Assembly (NCBI RefSeq): GCF_947495965.1
Contig: NZ_CANMBB010000001.1
Location: forward strand, 310,001-374,000
Source: an uncultured Maribacter sp.
Lineage (GTDB): Bacteria > Bacteroidota > Bacteroidia > Flavobacteriales > Flavobacteriaceae
Reading direction: 5' to 3'
DNA: 64,000 nucleotides
The notes beneath the pieces were generated by a model. That model was not told the DNA's origin. It was given only the letters and a program-made list of their open reading frames with translations, and made no database searches. Both the position numbers and the translations under genes were made by a program. Of the stretch, positions 17,638-26,018 are shown one piece after another (within the stretch, counting starts at the first letter, position 1; the number at the start of each line of letters is the position of its first letter).

Positions 17638-18759
17638 GTGAAAAAAGTTATCTTTCAACTCCATAAAATATTAGGTTTAGCTACTGGTATAGTAGTATTT
17701 ATTGTTTCTATAACTGGCTGTTGTTGGGCTTTTAGAGAAGAAATAGAAAGTTTATATGATGACTACAAAAAAGTTGAAATACAAGATAAAAACATACTAA
17801 CACCAACACAAGCAAAAAAAATTGCCGAAAAAGCACTCCCAAAAAACACCATTCATGGTACTATTTTTAGAAAAGCAGGATATGCTATTGAAGTAATTTT
17901 TTATGATGCAGAACCAGAATTTTATCAAAGTGTTTTTTTAAATCCGTATACTGGAAAAGTAATTCAAATAGACAACCACCTTTCAGGTTTTTTTGCTTTT
18001 ATCTTAAAGGGACATATGCGTTTGTGGCTTCCTAAAGGTATTGGAGAGCAAGTAGTGGGTGCATCTATATTAATTTTTATACTAATTATTATTTCAGGTT
18101 TTATATTATGGATTCCCAAAAAAAGAAAAAACTTAAAACAACGCCTAAAATTTGATTGGAAAGATACCACCAAATGGAAACGCAAAAATTTTGATTTACA
18201 TACCGTAGTTGGTTTTTATATTTGCTCTCTTGCATTAATTCTGGCTTTCACTGGAGCTATGATTTCTTATAACTGGCTTAAATATGTAGTTTACATTGCA
18301 TCTGGCGGAGAAAAAGAAGCTCGTTTTATAATCCCAGAAAACACAAGCGAACCTGTAATGGATGAAAAAACGGTTCCTATGGATTTTTTAATCACAAAAC
18401 TTTTAAAAGAGTCACCCGAAGCCGATAGTTTTGAACTACACTACCCAAAAACTAAAAAAGAAAGTATTTATATAGAAGTCTCTAATAATAAAAGTACATT
18501 TTACGATTCGGACTTTCGTTTTTTTGACCAAAACACTTTAGAAGAATTAGAGACAACTAGTATTTATGGTAAATATGAAAATGCTAAAGTGGCCGATAAA
18601 ATTTTGCGCATGCATTATGATATTCATATTGGAGCTATTGGCGGAATTTTTGGCAAAACAATTGCTTTTTTAGTTAGCTTACTTACCGCAACCTTACCCG
18701 TTACTGGAGTTTTACTTTGGTACGGAAGAACTTATAAAAAGAAAAATAGCTATAACTAA
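17638..18759 (+). CDS. PepSY-domain transmembrane protein
   Basis: The 373-residue membrane protein opens with an N-terminal helix (LHKILGLATGIVVFIVSITGC). A periplasmic PepSY segment with the ITGCCWAF and LTPTQAKKIAEKAL motifs follows, then further helices near 135-155, 190-215 and 340-365. Such PepSY_TM proteins accompany siderophore receptors and are thought to reduce or process ferric siderophores at the inner membrane; conserved His residues (HMRL, HTVVG, HYDIHIG) could bind haem. The start is GTG; no ATG is available close by. It follows the TonB receptor but a terminator lies between, suggesting reduced expression relative to the receptor. Confidence 0.85.
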   Translation: MKKVIFQLHKILGLATGIVVFIVSITGCCWAFREEIESLYDDYKKVEIQDKNILTPTQAKKIAEKALPKNTIHGTIFRKAGYAIEVIFYDAEPEFYQSVFLNPYTGKVIQIDNHLSGFFAFILKGHMRLWLPKGIGEQVVGASILIFILIIISGFILWIPKKRKNLKQRLKFDWKDTTKWKRKNFDLHTVVGFYICSLALILAFTGAMISYNWLKYVVYIASGGEKEARFIIPENTSEPVMDEKTVPMDFLITKLLKESPEADSFELHYPKTKKESIYIEVSNNKSTFYDSDFRFFDQNTLEELETTSIYGKYENAKVADKILRMHYDIHIGAIGGIFGKTIAFLVSLLTATLPVTGVLLWYGRTYKKKNSYN

Positions 18760-18812
18760 ATAATAAACAAATTCTATATCTTTAGACTTGTTTATTACTA
18801 CCATAGCAAATA

Positions 18813-19313
18813 ATGCAAGACGAAAAACCTTTAGTTAATAAAGAATATTTACTTCAAAAATTCCCAGGTAAAGGCGGCTGGACATATGCCGAAATACCGG
18901 AGATACTTCAGAACAAAAACACCCCTTTTGGATGGGTAAAAGTAAAAGGCTCCATTGATTCGTATGCTTTAAAACAATACAAATTAATGCCAATGGGGAA
19001 TGGCAAATTATTTTTGCCAGTAAAGGCTGAGATTCGCAAAAAAATTAAAAAACAGTCTGGAGACTATGTTCATGTTGTTCTATATTCTGATTTATCTACA
19101 TTGGAAATTCCGTCTGAGATTTTAGCATGCTTTAAAAATGAACCTAAACAAATCCTACAAAACTTTACCTCTTTTACAGAAGGAGAACAAAAGACGTATT
19201 TAGATTGGATATACCAAGCAAAGACCGAAGAAACTAAAGCAAATAGGATAGCACAAATGCTTGAAAAAGTGGAGAAAAAATTGCGTTTTAAAGATAAAGA
19301 AAACTCCCTATAA
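18813..19313 (+). CDS. DUF1905 plus YdeI/OmpD-associated family protein
   Basis: This 166-residue cytoplasmic protein has an N-terminal DUF1905-type beta domain (about 10-90; GGWTYAEIPEI, GWVKVKGSID, GNGKLFLPVKAEIRK). A C-terminal YdeI/OmpD-associated helical segment follows (about 105-160; the family motif FTSFTEGEQKTYLDWIYQAK, with a cluster of Lys and Arg after it). The family's biochemical role is poorly known; some members are linked to bacteriocin resistance. It is followed after 17 bases by a small P-loop protein gene in the same direction. An inverted repeat TAATAAACAA/TTGTTTATTA lies just before it (18761-18797) without a T run. Confidence 0.8.
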   Translation: MQDEKPLVNKEYLLQKFPGKGGWTYAEIPEILQNKNTPFGWVKVKGSIDSYALKQYKLMPMGNGKLFLPVKAEIRKKIKKQSGDYVHVVLYSDLSTLEIPSEILACFKNEPKQILQNFTSFTEGEQKTYLDWIYQAKTEETKANRIAQMLEKVEKKLRFKDKENSL

Positions 19314-19330
19314 ATAATAAAAAAAATAGA

Positions 19331-19819
19331 ATGATACATTTAATTGTTGGTAATACAGGTTCTGGAAAAACAACATATTCTAACTCTTTAAAAACAAAAA
19401 ACAATGGTATCATTTTTTCAATAGACACATGGAACAATACTTTATTCCTTGTAGATAAAAAAGAAATCGATGGTTTAAGTTGGTTCTTAGAAAGAATTGA
19501 AAGGGCCGAAAAAATGATATGCAATTTAATAGAACAATTAGAAGCTTCTGGTGTAGATTCTATTCTAGACTTAGGTCTTTCTACATTAGAACATCGTGAA
19601 AAATTTAGAACGTTTGCTGCATTAAAAGGCTTTAAAACAACTACACATTTTTTAGATATTTCTAAAGAAATAAGACTGCGGAGAGTATTACAAAGAAATA
19701 CAGAAAAAGGGGAAACCTTTGAATTTGAGGTGAGTCAGGAAAATTTTGATTTTATGGAAACTTGGTTCGAGAAACCTTCAGAATTAGAAGTGAAAAACGG
19801 AATTATAATAAAGGAATAA
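19331..19819 (+). CDS. P-loop ATPase/kinase-like protein (AAA_33)
   Basis: The 162-residue protein starts with a Walker A motif (VGNTGSGKTTYS) within its first 18 residues. It also has a lid-like segment (RLRRVLQRNTEKG) with paired Arg residues near 117-125, as in small nucleoside or sugar kinases of the AAA_33/zeta-toxin-like group. It contains a DLGLST motif that could be Walker B. The substrate is not identifiable. It is preceded closely by the DUF1905 gene and followed by a VOC-family gene in the same direction. A toxin-antitoxin arrangement is not seen. Confidence 0.75.
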   Translation: MIHLIVGNTGSGKTTYSNSLKTKNNGIIFSIDTWNNTLFLVDKKEIDGLSWFLERIERAEKMICNLIEQLEASGVDSILDLGLSTLEHREKFRTFAALKGFKTTTHFLDISKEIRLRRVLQRNTEKGETFEFEVSQENFDFMETWFEKPSELEVKNGIIIKE

Positions 19820-19887
19820 ATTTCATAACTTACCATAACATAGAACTTCCCCCAACAAAAAATTGTATAACCTTTAATTTATTTGTC

Positions 19888-20259
19888 ATGAAACTAGGAG
19901 CATTTTCTGTTAGTCTTACCGTTAAAGACCTTAAAAAATCTAAACTATTTTATGAAAAAATAGGATTTACTGTTTTTGCAGGAGAAATGGATAAGCAGTA
20001 TTTAATTATGAAAAATCAAAAAACATTAATTGGACTTTTTCAAGACATGTTTCATAAAAACATATTAACTTTTAACCCTGGTTGGGATGAAAATGCTCAA
20101 AAATTAGATTCGTATACAGATATTAGAGATATTCAAAAACAATTACATGAAAAAGGAATTTCTATTCCTAACAAAATAGACACAACAAAAACAGGCCCTG
20201 CAAGTTTTATAATAACCGACCCCGACGGTAACCCAATTTTATTTGACCAACATGTATAG
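19888..20259 (+). CDS. VOC (glyoxalase/bleomycin-resistance) family protein
   Basis: The ATG at 19888 is chosen because the family fold starts at MKLGAFSVSLTVKDLKKSK. An upstream in-frame ATG at 19762 overlaps the previous gene and adds 42 unrelated residues. The 123-residue protein has the two beta-alpha-beta-beta-beta halves of one VOC module, ending in TDPDGNPILFDQH. In active members a Glu or His at the start and end binds a metal; here the start has Ser and the end has Asp and His, so metal binding is uncertain. The function cannot be assigned. Confidence 0.8.
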   Translation: MKLGAFSVSLTVKDLKKSKLFYEKIGFTVFAGEMDKQYLIMKNQKTLIGLFQDMFHKNILTFNPGWDENAQKLDSYTDIRDIQKQLHEKGISIPNKIDTTKTGPASFIITDPDGNPILFDQHV

Positions 20260-20277
20260 CTTAACTTTTACACAAAC

Positions 20278-21033
20278 ATGCATAAACCTACTACAATATC
20301 CGAGGTTTTAGTAGAACTAGACCTTATAATTGATGACGCTATTGCAAATAATGATCGTTTAGGTCTGTTTGCTTATGTATATAGAAGAACAACTGCTGAA
20401 GTTCTTAAAGAAGTAGAACTTGGAAATTTTGAAGATAATAACCAACTACAAAAAATGGATGTTGCTTTTGCTAATCTATATTTAGAAGCGTACCATAACT
20501 ATAAAAAAGGGTTACCCGTAAGTAAATGTTGGGAATTTTCATTTCAATGTAAAACAGAGCCTCTTACCATTTTACAACATATTATGCTTGGTATTAATGC
20601 GCATATAAATTTAGATTTAGGCATTGCTACAAGCCAAACTATGAAAGGGAAAGATATTGGAGCTATTGCAAACGATTTTAACAAAGTAAATACCGTTCTT
20701 TTTAACATTACCAACGAACTTCAAAAAAGATTAGGAAGAGTATCTCCACTATTATTCTTATTAGATGTTGTTGGTGTAAAATCTGATGAACAAATTATAG
20801 ATTTTAGCATGCGAAAAGCCAGAGAACAATCTTGGATTAGCGCAATGCATTTACACGCTTTAGATGGCAATGCAAATAAAAAAGCTATTGAAGACCTAGA
20901 CCAATTAGTAGTTTCTTTAAGTGCAATTATAAAAGCCCCAAAGGCTTTTCTCATAAGAACAGGTTTAAGGCTAATCAGCTTTTTTGAAGAAAAAAATGTT
21001 GGTAAAATTATTCAAAGACTAAAAGAGGACTAA
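20278..21033 (+). CDS. DUF5995 family protein
   Basis: The 251-residue soluble alpha-helical protein carries the DUF5995 hallmarks: DRLGLFAYVYRRTTAEVLK near residue 23, then LQHIMLGINAHINLDLGIA with two His, and HLHALDGN later. Family members are common in flavobacteria and cyanobacteria, but no biochemical role is established. The His, Asp and Arg clusters suggest a metal site, which is inference. It converges with the NarL-type regulator gene, whose stop begins at the next base (21034). No signal peptide is present. Confidence 0.78.
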   Translation: MHKPTTISEVLVELDLIIDDAIANNDRLGLFAYVYRRTTAEVLKEVELGNFEDNNQLQKMDVAFANLYLEAYHNYKKGLPVSKCWEFSFQCKTEPLTILQHIMLGINAHINLDLGIATSQTMKGKDIGAIANDFNKVNTVLFNITNELQKRLGRVSPLLFLLDVVGVKSDEQIIDFSMRKAREQSWISAMHLHALDGNANKKAIEDLDQLVVSLSAIIKAPKAFLIRTGLRLISFFEEKNVGKIIQRLKED

Positions 21034-21711
21034 TTAGATACTAGTTAAATTATAATCTTGGGCTTTTTTAGAAAGCTCCATTAAATTTTTAACCTCCATT
21101 TTGCGCATTAAATTAAACCTATGCGTTTCTACAGTACGCTTACTATTTTGTAATTTTTCTGATATTTCTTTGTTTGTTAGTCCAGATAATACTAACTCAA
21201 GTACTTTTAATTCTTTATTTGTAAGATTAAAAGGAGTTTCTTTTTCTGCATCTTTACTAACCTCTTCTGAGGCTTCCTTAGAAGGGTTTAATAAATTATT
21301 TACCAATACATTAGATATTGCTCCACTAAAATACTTACCTCCTTCTCTAACCGTATGTATAGCCTTTATAAATTCTGTTTTACCAGTATCTTTTAATAAA
21401 TAGCCATTTGCACCAGCACTAACAGACTTTAAAATATATTCTTCCGAATCGTGCATAGAAAGTATTATAGTTTTAACCGCTACATTTTGTTTATTTAAAA
21501 GTGCAACAGCATCTATTCCATTTAAAACAGGCATACGTATATCTATGATTAAAACATCGGGTTTTTTATCTTTAACCATTGCAATAGCTTCTTGTCCATT
21601 AGAAGCTTCCCCAATAACCACTAAGTCCTGTTCACTTTCTAATAATGCTCTAATACCGTCTCTTACTAAAGAATGATCATCTGCTAGAACTATGCTTGTA
21701 GTTGTACTCAT
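21034..21711 (-). CDS. NarL/FixJ-type response regulator
   Basis: The 225-residue regulator has a receiver domain (about 5-125) with the acidic pair D11-D12 (LADDHS), the phosphoacceptor D57 (LIIDIRMP) and the conserved Lys in LLKDTG. A LuxR/NarL-type helix-turn-helix follows (about 155-220; LTNKELKVLELVLSGLTNKE, RTVETHRFNLMRKM). It stands next to the porin and nitrate ABC transporter genes without an adjacent kinase. The PilJ-type histidine kinase of the NirBD operon 17 kb away is the likely partner, which is inference. This regulator is the best candidate to bind the 7-2-7 TACGTA elements. A single TACGTA lies in its own promoter spacer. Confidence 0.92.
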   Translation of the reverse strand: MSTTTSIVLADDHSLVRDGIRALLESEQDLVVIGEASNGQEAIAMVKDKKPDVLIIDIRMPVLNGIDAVALLNKQNVAVKTIILSMHDSEEYILKSVSAGANGYLLKDTGKTEFIKAIHTVREGGKYFSGAISNVLVNNLLNPSKEASEEVSKDAEKETPFNLTNKELKVLELVLSGLTNKEISEKLQNSKRTVETHRFNLMRKMEVKNLMELSKKAQDYNLTSI

Positions 21712-21729
21712 AAAATATTCAAATTTTTA

Positions 21730-21757
21730 CAAATATAATTTAAAATACGTAGTACAA
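21730..21757 (-). promoter_or_regulatory. Promoter of the NarL-type regulator gene
   Basis: On the minus strand TTG (21757-21755) is followed after 17 bases by the exact -7 box TATATTTG (21737-21730). A lone TACGTA half-site (21746-21751) lies in the spacer. Confidence 0.6.
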
Positions 21758-21799
21758 AAAAAGCTACCACAGCCACTGAAACTAAAGGACCATGGTAGC
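21756..21799 (-). terminator. Terminator of the porin gene
   Basis: On the minus strand GCTACCA (21799-21793) pairs with TGGTAGC (21769-21763) around a 23-base loop, and a run of seven T follows. It lies 28 bases after the porin stop. Confidence 0.65.
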
Positions 21800-21826
21800 A
21801 TGCTTGAAGCAAAGCTTCTTTATAAC

Positions 21827-23080
21827 TTATTCTTTTGTTGTATTTAAAAATTTAGGCTTAAGAATTAACATAGCCCAAGCCCAATTTTGTGTTGATTTAG
21901 CTTCTGGGTTTCCTGCTGGATTTGGAAAATCATCGCTTTCAAAAAATTGCGAATACCCTGCTACTAACTTATACCCTTTAAAGCCTTTTGCAATTACAAA
22001 ATCTATTTCTGATCCTAAAGAATTTTTGTCGCTAGATGCTTCAGAGAATGTGTGCCCTTTTAAAGTTATATTGTATCCCTTACCTACTTTAAAACTAGCT
22101 CCAAGGTTTAAATCTACCAAGCCATTCCCTACAGCGTGGTTACCTACATAAAACCTATCCATTAAACCATTAAATTTATGGTTTGTTCCATATAAAGGGA
22201 AGAAAGGAGCTGAATCATCTTCCTTACCAGAAATTACTTCTACACCTCCAAGAACTGTAAATTTTTCTGTTGCTTTAAGTGTAGCATCTAAACTCAATAA
22301 ATAAGCGCCTTTTACATCTACGGCACCGGCTCTTTCACCAGATTGTATGTAAGCGTTTGCAGCTAAACCTAATTTACCAATTTTAGCCCCTGCATGCACA
22401 CCAGCAGTTAAAAGGTTTGATTTGTCATCTGTTCCATTTTGAAAAGTAGTATTCATTACTAAACCACTAATATTAAACTTTTCAGATTCTTTACTAATAT
22501 GGGCAAAAGCTAAGTTTCTGTATGAAAATAATAAGGCAGTATCATAAATATTATCTCCAAGAGTATTTACAGAATAACCTGCATCTAATGCAAAGCCAGA
22601 TTTCTTATATTTTAATACCCCTACATCATGGGTACGTGCTTGTTGCGCCCAACCTAAGCCTCCTAAAATTCTTTGATCATCATAAGAAAGCGGTTGCCTA
22701 CCTAATTTAAAACTCCAAAATTCAGAAAGTTTTAAATCTGCCCAAGCCTCTTGAATCCTAAAATTACCATTGCCAGCGGCAGATATTTGTGTTCTATCTC
22801 CAAATCTAAATACTTCTTGTATACCAATATATACCTTATAAGACTCCGTCATATAGGTGCTATTTAGAGCTACTCTTACAGAAGTACCTACAAAAGCATC
22901 TGTACCTTCACGACCAGAAAGGTTTCCTGCTGGAGCAGCAGTAGCTGGCTGGTATCTATAATTAAATCCGTTATTAAATAGTTCTGCTCTTGGACGAAAT
23001 TCGCCTTCTAAAATAAATTGCGAATATCCAAATTGGATGCTTAGTAAGGCTATACCTAAAAGTAATAATTGTTTTTTCAT
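21827..23080 (-). CDS. Alginate-export-type outer-membrane porin
   Basis: The 417-residue protein has a signal peptide (MKKQLLLLGIALLSIQFGYSQ) and a body of alternating strands. It has the alginate-export-family features LEGEFRPRAELFNNG, IQEAWADLKL and LGRQPLSYDDQRILGG. The last strand ends MLILKPKF. Such barrels are passive channels for anions or small solutes. Its place between the nitrate regulator and the NrtABCD genes suggests nitrate or nitrite entry across the outer membrane, which is inference. It has its own promoter with an ATGAT-N4-ATCAT site (23100-23144) and its own terminator. It is transcribed in the same direction as the ABC operon but separated from it by 106 bases. Confidence 0.88.
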   Translation of the reverse strand: MKKQLLLLGIALLSIQFGYSQFILEGEFRPRAELFNNGFNYRYQPATAAPAGNLSGREGTDAFVGTSVRVALNSTYMTESYKVYIGIQEVFRFGDRTQISAAGNGNFRIQEAWADLKLSEFWSFKLGRQPLSYDDQRILGGLGWAQQARTHDVGVLKYKKSGFALDAGYSVNTLGDNIYDTALLFSYRNLAFAHISKESEKFNISGLVMNTTFQNGTDDKSNLLTAGVHAGAKIGKLGLAANAYIQSGERAGAVDVKGAYLLSLDATLKATEKFTVLGGVEVISGKEDDSAPFFPLYGTNHKFNGLMDRFYVGNHAVGNGLVDLNLGASFKVGKGYNITLKGHTFSEASSDKNSLGSEIDFVIAKGFKGYKLVAGYSQFFESDDFPNPAGNPEAKSTQNWAWAMLILKPKFLNTTKE

Positions 23081-23099
23081 AATAGTTTGTTTGATGTGA

Positions 23100-23144
23100 T
23101 AAAAATATTTTTTTTTAATTACTTAATTTTATGATGCTTATCAT
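23100..23144 (-). promoter_or_regulatory. Porin promoter with FNR-type site
   Basis: The palindrome ATGATGCTTATCAT (23131-23144; ATGAT-N4-ATCAT) lies 23 bp upstream of the -7-like box TATTTTTA (23107-23100 on the minus strand, last base differing from consensus). Half-sites and spacing match the hemN promoter, so both genes probably share a CRP/FNR-family activator. Confidence 0.65.
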
Positions 23145-23186
23145 GTTTTAACCAAAGCTTAAACATCTTCTTTTTAATACTATATT

Positions 23187-24017
23187 TTAATGCTCTAAAA
23201 ATTCAATTAAATGTTTTCTGTATTTGTAATAATCGTCATGCTCTAAGACAGACTTTCTAGTTCTTGGTCTTTCAAAATCTATGTTTAAAATATCTCCAAT
23301 TTTTGCTCTAGGGCCACTCGTCATCATAACCACACGATCCGCAAGAAAAATTGCTTCATCCACATCATGTGTAATCATTACTGCTGTTATCTTTTCTTTA
23401 TTCCAAATTTCAATTAATATGTCTTGTAATTCTCCTCTGGTTAAAGAATCTAACATTCCAAAGGGCTCATCTAAAAGAAGTACTTTAGGTTTTATTGCAA
23501 AAGCTCTAGCTATACCTACACGTTGTTGCATACCTTGCGAAAGTGCTATTGCTTTTTTATCAAAAGAACCATCTAAACCAACTTTATGTAAATAATACTT
23601 AGCAATATCTTTACGCTCCTTTTTAGATGCATGAGGAAAAACTTGGTTTACTCCTAGTAACACATTCTCTAACGCGGTCATCCAAGGCATAAGACTTGGG
23701 GCTTGAAAAATTACACCGCGGTCTGGACCTGGCCCTTTTACAGGATTTCCTAATACTGCTATGTTTCCACCAGAAATAGGGTTTAAACCAGCAATCATAG
23801 ATAACATGGTTGTTTTTCCGCATCCAGAATGCCCAATTATTGTCACAAATTCTTCCTTCATAATCTGAAGGTTTAAATCTTCTAACACTACATAATCTCC
23901 TTTTGGAGTTGGGTACACTTTTTTTAAGTTATGTAGATCTAACATTACTTTAGAAGGAAACTGAATTCCGTTTTCCGATAATATATTAGTGTCTGTATTT
24001 ATTGTCGCTGTTTTCAT
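23187..24017 (-). CDS. nrtD: Nitrate ABC transporter ATPase, NrtD-type
   Basis: A 276-residue ABC ATPase with Walker [10 protein letters not shown], Walker [12 protein letters not shown], an intact H-loop (ITHDVDEA) and the nitrate/taurine-family C-terminal pattern (FERPRTRKS). Its signature motif is LSQGMQQR instead of LSGGMQQR. It is the last gene of the nrtA-B-C-D-type operon, 11 bases after the other ATPase. The two ATPases should form a heterodimer under the permease. The altered signature here and the altered H-loop in the partner imply one normal and one degenerate ATP site. The substrate (nitrate or nitrite) is inferred from the operon and its nitrate reductase neighbours. Confidence 0.88.
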   Translation of the reverse strand: MKTATINTDTNILSENGIQFPSKVMLDLHNLKKVYPTPKGDYVVLEDLNLQIMKEEFVTIIGHSGCGKTTMLSMIAGLNPISGGNIAVLGNPVKGPGPDRGVIFQAPSLMPWMTALENVLLGVNQVFPHASKKERKDIAKYYLHKVGLDGSFDKKAIALSQGMQQRVGIARAFAIKPKVLLLDEPFGMLDSLTRGELQDILIEIWNKEKITAVMITHDVDEAIFLADRVVMMTSGPRAKIGDILNIDFERPRTRKSVLEHDDYYKYRKHLIEFLEH

Positions 24018-24028
24018 CTTATATATTT

Positions 24029-24868
24029 TTATGCAACAAAACTTTTTGGACTTATTTCTGGAAGCTCATAGGTTTCATTAGAAACAGATTTACGTTCATT
24101 TCCTATATCCATTAAGTATTCTATGATAGCGTTTCTATTCTTCTTGTAAGTTTCATTATCATTTAATGAAGTTTTATCTCTTGGCCTTTCAATATCTATA
24201 ATAAACTCTGGTCCCAAAGTTGCATTTGGCCCTGGCTTTAGAGGAATTATACGGTCTGCCATATAAATACCCTCATCTACATCATTCGTAATTAACAAAG
24301 CAGTACGTTTATCTTTAGACCAAATATTTAAAATTTCATCTTGTAAATTTCCTCTAGTTAACGCATCTAAAGCTCCTAAAGGTTCGTCCATAATTATCAT
24401 TTCTGGGTTCATTGCCAAAGCTCTTGCAACAGCAACTCTTTGACGCATACCTCCAGAAAGTTCTTTTGGCCTTTTATTAATTGCAGGAGATAAACTAACC
24501 ATAGCAACATAGTCTTTTACGATAGCCTGTAATTTTTCTTTACTTTCTTTTGGAAAAGCTTCTTTTACTGCCATATAAACATTTTGACCAACCGTAAGCC
24601 ATGGTAGCAAAGAGTAGTTTTGAAAAATAACGCCACGTTCATGACTAGTATCTGTAACAGGCTCTCCTTTAAATAAAACTTCTCCGCTAGTAGGTTTAAT
24701 TAATCCGTTTATTAAGTTTACAAGTGTTGTTTTTCCACTTCCTGTAAAACCTACTATAGCAACAAATTCTCCTTCTTCAATAGTTAAATTAATATTAGAA
24801 AGAACCTTTGTCCCTCCTGAAGCGTCTTCATATGTTTTACAAACATTTTTTAGTTCTAAATATGCCAT
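24029..24868 (-). CDS. nrtC: Nitrate ABC transporter ATPase, NrtC-type without sensor domain
   Basis: A 279-residue ABC ATPase with Walker [10 protein letters not shown], a canonical signature (LSGGMRQR) and Walker [12 protein letters not shown]. The H-loop reads ITNDVDEG, with Asn in place of the His that normally contacts the gamma phosphate. It is similar to the N-terminal half of cyanobacterial NrtC but lacks the C-terminal nitrate-binding domain, so that mode of feedback inhibition is absent. It lies between the permease gene (18 bases) and the second ATPase gene (11 bases). The heterodimer would energise nitrate import at the inner membrane. Confidence 0.88.
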   Translation of the reverse strand: MAYLELKNVCKTYEDASGGTKVLSNINLTIEEGEFVAIVGFTGSGKTTLVNLINGLIKPTSGEVLFKGEPVTDTSHERGVIFQNYSLLPWLTVGQNVYMAVKEAFPKESKEKLQAIVKDYVAMVSLSPAINKRPKELSGGMRQRVAVARALAMNPEMIIMDEPLGALDALTRGNLQDEILNIWSKDKRTALLITNDVDEGIYMADRIIPLKPGPNATLGPEFIIDIERPRDKTSLNDNETYKKNRNAIIEYLMDIGNERKSVSNETYELPEISPKSFVA

Positions 24869-24886
24869 AGTCGTAATTTTTAGTGG

Positions 24887-25993
24887 TTATACTCCTTCAT
24901 TTTTATTAAATGAAACCATATTTTGTATGGTTAGCATAATACGGTCTAACAAGAATCCAATAATTCCAATAATAAACATTGCTACAATTATTTTAGAATT
25001 AGAATCTATTGCTCCATTCTGAAATTCTTCCCAAACAAAGGATCCTAATCCAGGACTTTGTGCTAAAAGTTCAATAGCAATAAGTACCATCCAAGCAACT
25101 GATAGCGTAATACGTAATCCTGTGAAAATTAACGGCAATGAGGAAGGTAATATAACTTTAAACACTTTTTGCATTGGCCCCAATTTTAAAACCTTTGCTA
25201 CATTTATATAATCTTTATCCACGGATGAAACCCCCATTGCCGTATTCACTAATGTTGCCCACATAGAACACAAACCAACACTTATAAAAGAAATGATAAA
25301 TGCACTATCTGAATTTGAATCTTTAGTTAATGTTTTAACAATCATGAAAACTAAAAGCAACCATACTACTGGTGATACTGGTTTAAATATTTGAATTAAC
25401 CAATTAAAAGAACTTCTTAATGTTGTACTTAACCCTATTACAACCCCAATAGGAACTGCAATAACTAATGCTAATAAGAACCCAGCAAATACCGTTTTTA
25501 AACTTGTAAATATTTGATCTACAAAAGAAGGTCTTCCTGTATATGTAATGGGTTCTTTTCCTGCAGCAATTCTTTTTTCATTCATTACTGCAGTCTTTTC
25601 TTTAAAAGCAAGTTTATCTGCGCTAATAACTTTATGATCTTCTAATAAAGTTTTAAAAGAAGTCCAAACCTGAGATGGAGAAGGCAATGTATTTGGCTGG
25701 CAACTAATTTCTCCAGAAGCAATACAAGCTCTAATTTCATCTGCAGCTGCTTGTCCTTGATCTGCTAGGGCTTTTTCTATCTTAAAGTTTGCTTCCTTAT
25801 TAAAAAGAGCTTTAGATCCTCCTTGCCAAACTCCTAAAAATAAAAGAATAGACAATAATGGTACAATAATTTTCTTTAAAAAGTTTACAATATCTTCTTT
25901 TTGCGGTTTTCCAGTAAATAGCGCTGTAATGGGTTTTAAAAAACCAAAACCCATTAGTTGCGTTATTTTATTTAAAGTAATACTTTGCTTCAT
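24887..25993 (-). CDS. nrtB: Nitrate ABC transporter permease, NrtB-type
   Basis: The 368-residue inner-membrane permease of the binding-protein-dependent family has a first helix near 42-60 and then a large loop of about 100 residues (roughly 62-165). The core helices near 170-355 follow, with the ATPase-contact segment NVAKVLKLGPMQKVF (EAA-like). The loop contains two Cys (CIASGEISC) and is much longer than in cyanobacterial NrtB as I recall it. It probably faces the periplasm and may dock the lipoprotein-bound receptor. The gene follows nrtA by 25 bases and precedes the ATPases. The specificity is inferred from the operon. Confidence 0.87.
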   Translation of the reverse strand: MKQSITLNKITQLMGFGFLKPITALFTGKPQKEDIVNFLKKIIVPLLSILLFLGVWQGGSKALFNKEANFKIEKALADQGQAAADEIRACIASGEISCQPNTLPSPSQVWTSFKTLLEDHKVISADKLAFKEKTAVMNEKRIAAGKEPITYTGRPSFVDQIFTSLKTVFAGFLLALVIAVPIGVVIGLSTTLRSSFNWLIQIFKPVSPVVWLLLVFMIVKTLTKDSNSDSAFIISFISVGLCSMWATLVNTAMGVSSVDKDYINVAKVLKLGPMQKVFKVILPSSLPLIFTGLRITLSVAWMVLIAIELLAQSPGLGSFVWEEFQNGAIDSNSKIIVAMFIIGIIGFLLDRIMLTIQNMVSFNKNEGV

Positions 25994-26018
25994 AATTATT
26001 AGTTTAAATAGTTAGTGT

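Noticed and set aside
18761-18797. Terminator between the PepSY and DUF1905 genes
   Set aside because: The 10-bp stem has a 17-base loop and no T run follows on either strand, so it is only noted with the neighbouring gene.
19762-19887. Extended N-terminus of the VOC gene
   Set aside because: The extra 42 codons overlap the previous gene and do not resemble the family; the ATG at 19888 fits better.
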